NCBI RefSeq assembly: GCF_036226465.1 | Contig: NZ_CP108476.1 | Coordinates: 682,001-746,000 of the forward strand | Reading direction: 5' to 3' | Length of the DNA stretch: 64,000 bases | From: Kitasatospora sp. NBC_01250 | GTDB lineage: Bacteria > Actinomycetota > Actinomycetes > Streptomycetales > Streptomycetaceae | Part shown: one piece after another, positions 57,627-64,000 of the stretch | Numbering within the stretch: the first letter of the stretch is position 1 | How the letters are laid out: each line of letters begins with the position of its first letter | Translations under genes and position numbers: made by a program | The notes under the pieces: generated by a model | Database searches by the model: none | Seen by the model: only the letters and a program-made list of their open reading frames with translations | Told to the model about the DNA's origin: nothing

Positions 57627-58880
57627 CTACTGTCCCTTCGGTGGCGAACCGGCCTGCGGGCAGCCCAGGTTGGTGAGCGAGGCGGCCAGCCGCTGGCTGA
57701 GGAAGTCGAACAGGCTCTGACCCGCCTGCGGCGAGGCGGCGGTGGCGGTGAACGGCCGGTCCAACGCGATGCGCCTGGCCCCCACGGTGGCGATGGCGGC
57801 GCAGTAGGCCCTCGGGTCCCCGTTGGCGCCCGCGCCGAGCTGCGGTTGGTCCACTCCGACCCGGTAGAGGTTGGTCTTGCTGCGGCTCTGCCTGCCGTTC
57901 TCCAGCACCATGGGGTCGTTCAGCGGCACCACCGCGACCGGGGCGGCCTGGTCCTTGGCCGCCTGCAGCTCGTTGAGGGCCAGCGCGGTGACGCTGCTGC
58001 CGGGGTCGGCCAGGTCGGGGGCCGTCCAGGGGGTGCAACCGAGCGCCGGGTCCTCGAAGTTGTCCAGCAGCAGGTTGTCGCTGCCGTTCAGCAGCGCGGT
58101 GGTGTTGCCCATGGTCCGGGTGCGGCCGAGCCGGGCGGCGTTCCGCTTGGTCTTCTGGGCGGTCCGCCCCTGCGGGGTGGCCAGGTACTCGGCGGTGACG
58201 TTGTCGCTCTGGTCCTGGTCGACCAGACCGAAGTCCCGGGTGGTGAGGCAGGGTTGGCCGTCCTTGCCGGTGCCGAGCGGCGGGACGGTGAGCTTCCCGG
58301 CCTGCTCGGCGGTGTTGGCGGCGGTGAAGAAGGCCGGCGCGTTGCAGTAGGCGAACTGGCCGAAGGGCTGGCCGCCCGGTGCCCCGCCGACGCAACTCCC
58401 GTCGCCCGTCCGACCGTTCAGCGCGAGCACATCGCCGTTGAAGCCGAACCAGATGCCGACCACCGCGTTCTGCGGCAGCGCGGGTCGGACGGGTGCGATC
58501 GCCGGTGGCGTTCCCTGGTCGACGACCAGCGGGTCGTAGACGGAGACCGCGCCGGTGGCCGGGTCGAGCACGGTGGCCTGGACGAAGGCCGACTGGTTGG
58601 CGTTCGTCTCCTGACAGGGGCCCTTGGCCGGGTCGGTGGCGGCCAACACGTAAGGGGTGGCCAGACCTTGGGCGGTGAGCGGGTCGGCCGGCACCGTCAG
58701 GGTGCAGTTCGGGTCCGGCTGGGCCGGCGGTGCGGGCGGGGTCGGCGGCGCGGTCGCGGCGAACGAGACACCCAGCACGGCGACGCCGGCGCTGAGCACA
58801 CCACCGAGGCCGAGACTGAGTGCGAGCACCCGGCGGCCACGACCGCGGGCCCGGTGGTGCCGACGTGAACTCTGTTCCAT
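57627..58880 (-). CDS. secreted protein of unknown function, 417 aa
   Basis: A basic start (RRHHRARGRGRR) and a hydrophobic segment ending SFAATAPP give a signal peptide. A Pro-rich linker follows, then a domain of about 360 residues with six to eight Cys (NCTLTVPADP, GPCQETNANQ, GSCVGGAPGG, YCNAPAFF, GCTPWTAPDL, YCAAIATVG, LGCPQAG) that are probably disulfide-bonded. I do not recognise the family. It is divergent from the ferric-reductase-like operon with CTAAGG repeats between, suggesting an extracellular partner, perhaps for metal or haem. Confidence 0.75.
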   Translation of the reverse strand: MEQSSRRHHRARGRGRRVLALSLGLGGVLSAGVAVLGVSFAATAPPTPPAPPAQPDPNCTLTVPADPLTAQGLATPYVLAATDPAKGPCQETNANQSAFVQATVLDPATGAVSVYDPLVVDQGTPPAIAPVRPALPQNAVVGIWFGFNGDVLALNGRTGDGSCVGGAPGGQPFGQFAYCNAPAFFTAANTAEQAGKLTVPPLGTGKDGQPCLTTRDFGLVDQDQSDNVTAEYLATPQGRTAQKTKRNAARLGRTRTMGNTTALLNGSDNLLLDNFEDPALGCTPWTAPDLADPGSSVTALALNELQAAKDQAAPVAVVPLNDPMVLENGRQSRSKTNLYRVGVDQPQLGAGANGDPRAYCAAIATVGARRIALDRPFTATAASPQAGQSLFDFLSQRLAASLTNLGCPQAGSPPKGQ

Positions 58881-58989
58881 ACGTACTCTCCTGGAAAAGG
58901 GCAGCGCCAGGCCTGGCGGCCCTGGCCGAGCGACGGGGATGCAGTGATCGTAGGAGCGCGCACGGGCCGGAACAGCCTCCGCGCAGCGC

Positions 58990-59062
58990 CCTAAGGAGCG
59001 CCTAAGGTTGCGCTCACCCGGCCCGACCGAGCCGCCCGGGCCTGAGTCAGCGCAACCTTAGG
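58990..59062. promoter_or_regulatory. CCTAAGG repeat operator between divergent genes
   Basis: CCTAAG occurs at 58990 and 59001, an 11-bp direct repeat typical of OmpR-family regulators. The second copy extends to CCTAAGGTTGCGCT, whose exact complement lies at 59049-59062, giving a perfect 14-bp inverted repeat with a 34-base spacer. The region controls the secreted-protein gene and the 59230 operon. Confidence 0.75.
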
Positions 59063-59229
59063 GATTGATTAGCGGCTCTTGCACACGCCGATCGGGCCCC
59101 GGGAGCGCCCCTACGATCAGCGCTGTCGGCCCTCCCCCGCCTGGGAGGGCCGGCTTCCTCCCCCTCCCCGGCCCTCGCGCCACTGCGGCAAGAGACCACC
59201 CCTCGCAAGAACCACGGAGTCAGGAGCCC

Positions 59230-60015
59230 ATGACCCTGCTTTCCGACGCAGTGCCCCCCGTCGACGCCGGCACTCCGTCAGACCGCGTCCGGATCCGCGT
59301 CCGCCCGCCCGTGCCGGCGGTTGTCGCGGCTGTCGTGGCGGCGGTCCTCGCCCTGGCGCTGGTCCTGCTCCTGGCCCAGCCGGCCTCGGCCACCGCACCC
59401 ATCCCCGGCTCCCCGCTGGACGCCTACGACAAGGGGATCGCGTACGACGTGGGCGTGCACAAGATCGCCCGGCTCGCCGCGATGATCGCGTACACCTTGA
59501 TGGTGGCCACGATGGTGCTGGGCGTGGTGCTCCGCATGCGGTACTTCCAGCGGCAGGTCAACCGCAGGACGGTGTACGGCGCCCACATGACGCTCGCCCT
59601 CTCCACCCTGACCTTCGGTGCGCTGCACGGCCTGACCTTCGCCTACCAGCCGGTCTGGGACCTGCGACTCGCCAACCTGCTGGTGCCGTTCACCGGCGGC
59701 CTGCAACGGCTGCCGGTCGGCTTCGGGATCCTCGGCACCGAACTCGCCGTCGCGGTGGGCTGCTCGGTGTGGCTGCAGCAACGGCTCGGCTACCGGCGAT
59801 GGCTGAAATTCCATCAGTTCGCCTATCCGGCCTTCGCGTTGATCTGGCTGCACATCATCACCGTGCACCCCGAGCCGCGCCACCTCAACCTCGTCGCGCT
59901 CGGGATCGCGGCCGGCGCCCTGGGCTGCCTGCTCGCCTTCCTCATCCGCGCGCTCCCCTCTCCCTCCCGGCTGCGCCAGGGCAGCTTCACCAACAGCGTG
60001 GACGGCATCCGATGA
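59230..60015 (+). CDS. ferric-reductase/cytochrome-b-like membrane protein, 261 aa
   Basis: Six or so membrane helices follow a basic N-terminus. Paired His on the helices (GAHMTLALSTLTFGALHGLT; FHQFAYPAFALIWLHIITVH) have the spacing of haem ligands in ferric-reductase-like transmembrane domains. No flavin domain is attached; the next gene, overlapping by 4 bases, supplies a ferredoxin and reductase. Together they would move electrons from NAD(P)H across the membrane. The ATG at 59230 follows GGAG by 4 bases. Confidence 0.84.
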   Translation: MTLLSDAVPPVDAGTPSDRVRIRVRPPVPAVVAAVVAAVLALALVLLLAQPASATAPIPGSPLDAYDKGIAYDVGVHKIARLAAMIAYTLMVATMVLGVVLRMRYFQRQVNRRTVYGAHMTLALSTLTFGALHGLTFAYQPVWDLRLANLLVPFTGGLQRLPVGFGILGTELAVAVGCSVWLQQRLGYRRWLKFHQFAYPAFALIWLHIITVHPEPRHLNLVALGIAAGALGCLLAFLIRALPSPSRLRQGSFTNSVDGIR

Positions 60016-61892
60016 CGACGATTCCGGGCGCCTGGTCGAACCAGGCCTGGTGGCCGCAGGACCAACAGCCGGCGCAGGAGTGGTGGACGCCACCGCAGTT
60101 CGCACGGCCGGCGGTGTGGCCGCCGCAGGCACCGGCGGCCGACTGGCAGGCGCCCGCCCAACTGCTGCCGCCCGCCCAGCCACCGGCAGTTGCGCCCGCC
60201 CAACTGCTGCCGCCTGCCCAGCCACCGGCCGTGCACGAGGCCTGGCTCCAGCCGGCCGCCGAGGTCTGGGCCCCGCCCGCGGCCCTCCCCGGGCCGCCGG
60301 TCGTCGGCGAGCAGCCACCGGCACCGCCCACCGGGCAGCCGACCGCCGAGCCGCCCGCAGCCGAGGAGCTGCCGCTGCCGGTCGACCGGCTCGTCCCCGA
60401 GTCCCAGCCGGTGAAGGTCAGCGTCGACAACAACCGCTGCCACATCTACGGCATCTGCCAGCAGGAGGCCCCCGAGGTCTTCCGCATCTCCGAGGGCGGC
60501 TCCCTGCACTACACGGGCGCCGTCCCGGCCCGGCTCGCCGCCCGGGCCCGCCAGGCGGTGCGCTGCTGCCCGATGCAGGCCATCGCGATCAGCGACGCGG
60601 CCCCGCCCGGTGCCCGGCGCCGCCGCACCCCGGCGGCGGAGCGGCCGGCGGAATACCGGCGCATCGTGGTCGCCGGCGGCGGCCTGGCCGGGCTGAGCGC
60701 GGCCGGCCGGTTGCGCGAACGCGGCTACGACGGCGAACTCGTGCTGATCGGCGAGGAGTTGCGCCGCCCGTACAGTCGTCCGCCGCTGTCCAAGCAGTTC
60801 CTGGCCGGCGAGTTGGGCGCCGAGGACCTCACCTTCCGGGCCGACGACACGCTCGACGCCCACTGGCTGCTGGGCACCCAGCTGCTCGGCCTGGACACGG
60901 AGAGCAGGTCCGTGGAGCTGCGCGGCGGTGAACGACTGCCCTACGACGGCCTGGTGATCGCGACCGGGGTCGACGCCAGGCGGCTGCCCAGCACGCCGGT
61001 GGTCAGCGACCGGGTCCGCACGGTGCGCACCCTGGCGGACGCCGCGGCGATCCAGCAGGCCCTGCAGCAGGCCCGGGCGCACCACGTGGTGATCCTGGGC
61101 GGCGGCTTCGTCGGCTGCGAACTGGCCTGCACCGCGCGGGATCTCGGCATGGAGGTCACCCTCGTCGTGCACAGCGCGCCGCTGCTGCGGCGGGTGCTGG
61201 GCAGCAAGCTGGGCGAGGTGGTGGGCCGGATCCAGGCCCGGGCCGGGGTGGACGTACGGCTCGGCACCCGGATCAGCCACTGGCGTGACACCGGCACCGG
61301 GCTGCGCCTGCAGCTGGACGACGGCGAGCTGCTGGAGGCGGACTTCGTGGTCCTGGGGCTGGGCAGCGTGCCGCGCACCGAGTGGCTGCGCGGCAGCACG
61401 CTGGACACGGCCGACGGCGTACTGTGCGACACCACCTGCCACGCGCTGGACGTGGCGGGCCGCCCGGTGCCGGGCGTCGTGGCGGCAGGCGACGTGGCCC
61501 GCTGGCCCAACGCCCGCTTCGACGCCACACCGCGGCGGGTGGAGCACCTGATCCACGCGGTCGAGATGGGCCAGCACGCCGCCGACGCGCTGCTCGCGGG
61601 TCCCGAGCAGGCAGCGCGCTTCACCCCCGTCCCGCGGTTCTGGTCGGAGCAGCACGGCACCCGGCTGCAGGCGGTCGGCATGCCGGCGCTGGGCGAGCGG
61701 ATGGAGGTGGTCGAGGGATCGCTGCGCACGGAGAGCTTCGTGGCGACCTACCACCGGGACACCGCGACCGGCAGCCAGCTGGTGGCCGCCGTGGCCTTCG
61801 ACCGGCCGCGTCAACTACTCGACTACCGCGACGCCATCGGCCGGATCGGGCCGATGCCGCGCACCCTGACCTCAAGGAGGAGGCGCCGTTGA
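60012..61892 (+). CDS. ferredoxin-ferredoxin reductase fusion, 626 aa
   Basis: Residues 1-130 are a Pro/Ala/Trp-rich linker with two copies of APAQLLPPAQPPAV. Residues 133-195 are a [3Fe-4S]-type ferredoxin (C143, C149 and C186 in RCHIYGICQQEAPEVF and CCPMQAI). From 215 a pyridine-nucleotide FAD reductase follows: IVVAGGGLAGLSAAGRL for FAD, VVILGGGFVGCELACTA for NAD(P)H and VVAAGDVARWPNARF near the end. Such fusions usually serve P450s; here the start overlaps a ferric-reductase-like gene (ATGA), so that membrane protein is the likely acceptor. Confidence 0.9.
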   Translation: MTTIPGAWSNQAWWPQDQQPAQEWWTPPQFARPAVWPPQAPAADWQAPAQLLPPAQPPAVAPAQLLPPAQPPAVHEAWLQPAAEVWAPPAALPGPPVVGEQPPAPPTGQPTAEPPAAEELPLPVDRLVPESQPVKVSVDNNRCHIYGICQQEAPEVFRISEGGSLHYTGAVPARLAARARQAVRCCPMQAIAISDAAPPGARRRRTPAAERPAEYRRIVVAGGGLAGLSAAGRLRERGYDGELVLIGEELRRPYSRPPLSKQFLAGELGAEDLTFRADDTLDAHWLLGTQLLGLDTESRSVELRGGERLPYDGLVIATGVDARRLPSTPVVSDRVRTVRTLADAAAIQQALQQARAHHVVILGGGFVGCELACTARDLGMEVTLVVHSAPLLRRVLGSKLGEVVGRIQARAGVDVRLGTRISHWRDTGTGLRLQLDDGELLEADFVVLGLGSVPRTEWLRGSTLDTADGVLCDTTCHALDVAGRPVPGVVAAGDVARWPNARFDATPRRVEHLIHAVEMGQHAADALLAGPEQAARFTPVPRFWSEQHGTRLQAVGMPALGERMEVVEGSLRTESFVATYHRDTATGSQLVAAVAFDRPRQLLDYRDAIGRIGPMPRTLTSRRRRR

Positions 61893-62173
61893 GCCGCCGT
61901 GCCGCACCCCGTCGCCGCCGGGCCGCCACTCGCACCCGTGGCGGCGAACTGCACCGACTGCTCAGTCTGCCCGCGCGCCGCAATGTGCGCTGGCCGGTCA
62001 TCGTCGGCCTGGTGATGGCCTCCGGCGGCCTCTACGCCCAGGTCCTGCTGACCGCGACGCCGATGCCGCCGAGCAAGGCACCGGCGCCCGCGACCGCCGG
62101 AGGCACCGGCACCGCGGTCCGCACCGTCGGCACCGCCACCCGCGCCACCGACGTCAGAACCGACCGGCCCTGA
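61889..62173 (+). CDS. small single-helix membrane protein, 94 aa
   Basis: A very basic N-terminus (SRRAAPRRRRAATRTRGG) precedes one membrane helix (WPVIVGLVMASGGLYAQVLL), then a Thr/Ala-rich extracytoplasmic tail. AAGGAGG lies 8 bases before the TTG at 61889, which overlaps the stop of the reductase gene. I do not recognise a family. Its coupling suggests a small subunit of the membrane electron-transfer complex. Confidence 0.68.
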   Translation: MSRRAAPRRRRAATRTRGGELHRLLSLPARRNVRWPVIVGLVMASGGLYAQVLLTATPMPPSKAPAPATAGGTGTAVRTVGTATRATDVRTDRP

Positions 62174-62221
62174 CGCCCCGCTCCCTGATCTGATCATCCG
62201 CTTCCGCCAGGAGAGGTGAGC

Positions 62222-62815
62222 ATGCTGATCGGACCATCACCGCGCCCCGCGCCCGGCCCCGCCCGGGCCGCGGTGCGGGGCGCGGACCCGGCCACCCGTG
62301 AGTCGCCCGGCCGCCCCCGGCACCGGCAGCTCCACCGCACCCTGTACGCGTGGACGGCGGCGGAGCCGAACCCGGCCGCGCCGGCCAGGCGGCGGCTGCG
62401 CGCGGCGCTCGCCGCGCTGCGCGTCCCGGCGGAGGCGGCCGACGACGCCGTGCTGATGGCCAGTGAGCTGGTCGCCAACGTCCACCGGCACACCCCGGGG
62501 GCCGGGCGGCTGCACCTGGTGGTGACCGCCACGACGGTCCGGGTGGAGGTCCACGACGGCGACCCGCACCTGCCGGGGCCCTGGCACAGCGACCTCGACG
62601 GCCGCTTACCCCCGCTCACCAAGACGCGCGCCGGGACCCGAGAGGAGGCCTGCGCCGAGAGCGGCCGGGGCCTGCGGATCGTGCACGCGCTCTCCGGTGG
62701 CCGCTGGGGCTCGCGCCGCACGGCCTACGGAAAGCAGGTCTGGTTCGCCCTGCCCCGCCCGTTCGCCCTGCCTCGCCCGGCTTCCCCCGCTCCCCCGGCT
62801 TCGCACCGCGAATAA
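62222..62815 (+). CDS. HATPase_c_2 (RsbW-type) ATP-binding protein, 197 aa
   Basis: The N box is DDAVLMASELVANVHRHTPG, the G1 region is VEVHDGDPHLP and the G2-like region is CAESGRGLRIVHALSGGRWG. Proteins of this kind in streptomycetes are anti-sigma-factor-like kinases or regulators. The ATG at 62222 has AGGAGAGG 6 bases upstream. It is 48 bases after the preceding gene, so probably the last gene of the electron-transfer operon. The C-terminus is Pro/Ala-rich. Confidence 0.82.
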   Translation: MLIGPSPRPAPGPARAAVRGADPATRESPGRPRHRQLHRTLYAWTAAEPNPAAPARRRLRAALAALRVPAEAADDAVLMASELVANVHRHTPGAGRLHLVVTATTVRVEVHDGDPHLPGPWHSDLDGRLPPLTKTRAGTREEACAESGRGLRIVHALSGGRWGSRRTAYGKQVWFALPRPFALPRPASPAPPASHRE

Positions 62816-62942
62816 CCCGGGGATTGCCGAGGCGGGCAGCCGGAATACCCGGGCGGCGGGCCGTCTCGCGGATATCCGACCGGCGTGATCGTAGCAGCGA
62901 TCCGGCGCCGGAATCGTTTCTCACAGCTGGCACACATGAACA

Positions 62943-62960
62943 CCTAAGATTCCGCTTAAG
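62943..62960. promoter_or_regulatory. CCTAAG/CTTAAG direct repeat upstream of the response regulator
   Basis: CCTAAGATTCCGCTTAAG contains two related hexamers 12 bp apart, close in sequence and period to the CCTAAGG pair at 58990-59006. It lies 87 bases before the regulator start in the only AT-rich part of the gap, suggesting autoregulation. Confidence 0.6.
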
Positions 62961-63046
62961 TTCCCTCCCAGGTGAGCGGATTGCCACGGAAACCGCAGGC
63001 CGGAAGTGCTCTCGGGCCGGTCGGGAATTCGGCTACGGTGTGCGCC

Positions 63047-63775
63047 ATGACGTCCGTCCTCGTCGTAGAAGACGACCCCACGATCCGCGCCTCGCTGATC
63101 GACGTGCTGACCAGCCACCAACTCCTGGTGCGCAGTTCTCCCGACGGTTTCGGCGCGCTGCGCGAGATCACCCGGTGGCAGCCGGACGCGGTCGTGCTCG
63201 ACCTGGGGCTGCCCGACATCGACGGTGCCGATGCGCTGCGGATGATCCGCGGTCTCTCCCAGGTCCCGGTGCTGGTGGCCACCGCCCGCGACGACGACGC
63301 GGAGATCATCAAGCTGCTCAACGCGGGCGCCGACGACTACCTGGTGAAACCTTTCTCCGGTGGCCAGCTGGTCGCCCGGCTCACCGCGGTGCTGCGGCGG
63401 TGCGCGGCGCCCGGCGGCCTGCTCGACGCGGGTGACCCGACCGCTCCCGGGGACCGTTCCGGCACGACCCAGGGGCCGCTGGTCGTCGGCGAGTTGCGGA
63501 TCGACGCGCTGGCGCGCACGGTCCACCTGGCCGGCCGCGAGGTCGGCCTGACCCGCCGCGAGTTCGACCTGCTGGCGTTCCTGGCCCGCAACGCCGGCCG
63601 AGTCGTCTCCCGCCGCAAGATCCTGGCCGAGGTGTGGCGCCAGCCGTACGTGGACGAGCAGACCGTCGACGTCCACCTGTCCTGCCTGCGCCGCAAGCTG
63701 GGCGAACGCGCCTCGCGGCCACGGTACCTGCACACCGTCCGGGGCGTGGGCGTGAAACTGGTGTCCCCCCTGTGA
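63047..63775 (+). CDS. OmpR-family response regulator, 242 aa
   Basis: The receiver has VLVVEDDPTIRASL, phosphoacceptor D52 in VVLDLGLPDIDG, and K101 in YLVKPF. The DNA-binding winged helix shows GLTRREFDLLAFLARNAGRV and ends HTVRGVGVKLVSPL. The ATG at 63047 gives normal length. It overlaps a kinase gene by 4 bases. CTAAG-type repeats before this gene and in front of the electron-transfer genes make it a candidate regulator of that locus. Confidence 0.93.
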   Translation: MTSVLVVEDDPTIRASLIDVLTSHQLLVRSSPDGFGALREITRWQPDAVVLDLGLPDIDGADALRMIRGLSQVPVLVATARDDDAEIIKLLNAGADDYLVKPFSGGQLVARLTAVLRRCAAPGGLLDAGDPTAPGDRSGTTQGPLVVGELRIDALARTVHLAGREVGLTRREFDLLAFLARNAGRVVSRRKILAEVWRQPYVDEQTVDVHLSCLRRKLGERASRPRYLHTVRGVGVKLVSPL

Positions 63776-64000
63776 GGGCCACGCTCGCCACCGTCACCCT
63801 GGTGGTGACCTCGATGGTCGCCCTGTCCTTCCTGGTCCCGCTCGCACTGCTGCTGCGCACCCAGGTGCGCACCCAGGCCACCCTCGCCGCCGAGCAGCGG
63901 GCGGTGGCGGTGGTGCCCGCGCTGGCGCTCTCGCTCCAACCGGCCGACCTGGCCCGCACGGTGGCCGAGCTGGACAGCGCGGGCCGGCTCTGCGTGCACC
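63772..64000 (+). CDS. sensor histidine kinase, N-terminal part cut by the window end
   Basis: The GTG at 63772 overlaps the regulator stop (GTGA). The readable 76 residues contain one membrane helix (VTLVVTSMVALSFLVPLALL) and the start of an extracytoplasmic region (LAAEQRAVAVVPALALSL). The kinase core lies beyond base 64000. Position beside the regulator and topology support the call. Confidence 0.8.
   Translation, partial: MRATLATVTLVVTSMVALSFLVPLALLLRTQVRTQATLAAEQRAVAVVPALALSLQPADLARTVAELDSAGRLCVH

Overview
The window is very GC-rich actinomycete DNA, most likely from the Streptomycetaceae (Streptomyces, Kitasatospora or Streptacidiphilus). The evidence is the near-uniform G/C third codon position, frequent GTG and TTG starts, many ATGA/GTGA overlaps, Tat signal peptides, a WhiB protein, a zinc-starvation operon of zinc-free ribosomal proteins, and a TTA codon in a cell-envelope glycosyltransferase gene. 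No rRNA or CRISPR array was seen.

Layout, left half. 1-2.1 kb: a large SMI1/KNR4-type protein. 2.4-7.4 kb: a GT39 membrane glycosyltransferase followed by a coupled OmpR-type response regulator and histidine kinase. 7.5-8.7 kb: a truncated nucleotidyltransferase remnant and a HAD phosphatase. 8.9-13.5 kb: two exported ferritin-like proteins, a small Tat-exported protein, a DUF4331 protein and a His-rich protein. 13.5-16.6 kb: a TetR regulator divergent from an alpha/beta hydrolase with a large palindrome between them, a GDSL esterase and a small Excalibur-like secreted protein. 16.6-21.9 kb: a GT2 synthase, a GT39 transferase and a copper-radical oxidase, probably one envelope-glycan operon, preceded by a 17-copy 15-bp tandem repeat. 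22.4-24.8 kb: an SDR and a divergent TetR with shared operators, then a DUF2071 protein.

25.0-38.4 kb holds a thiopeptide-type RiPP cluster. A 60-residue Cys-rich precursor is read divergently from eight tightly packed genes: two leader-binding/ThiF-like proteins, two SagB-type dehydrogenases, a split LanB-type dehydratase, a TbtD-like pyridine synthase and a YcaO cyclodehydratase. A GNAT gene follows, and the unit ends at a perfect 22-bp hairpin. The precursor implies a Pro-rich thiopeptide with an unusually large ring.

38.5-44.3 kb holds what I consider the most unusual system. A CRP-family regulator with a near-perfect CRP operator precedes four translationally coupled genes: a class III nucleotidyl-cyclase-like protein, a P-loop NTPase, an unknown protein and a DUF5706/PycTM-like membrane effector. 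The cyclase and the NTPase carry the same Gly/His/Asn amyloid-like motif, one at its C-terminus and the other near its N-terminus. I infer a cyclic-nucleotide immune or abortive-infection operon related to Pycsar. A class II tRNA-like gene with an abnormal anticodon arm borders it.

44.5-56.2 kb: a small conserved protein, a ClpC/ClpB-like AAA+ ATPase coupled to an FHA-zinc-ribbon-kinase protein, two methyltransferase-type genes, a zinc-binding lipoprotein with two Zur boxes, and a Zur-type operon (rpmB, rpsN, a degenerate CobW protein, rpsR, a CobW GTPase, rpmF) divergent from rpmG. 56.2-64 kb: WhiB, a Rieske lipoprotein, an IS remnant, a secreted protein, a ferric-reductase-like membrane protein, a ferredoxin-reductase fusion, a HATPase and a two-component system cut by the window edge. 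CTAAGG-type repeats upstream of several of these suggest one redox regulon.
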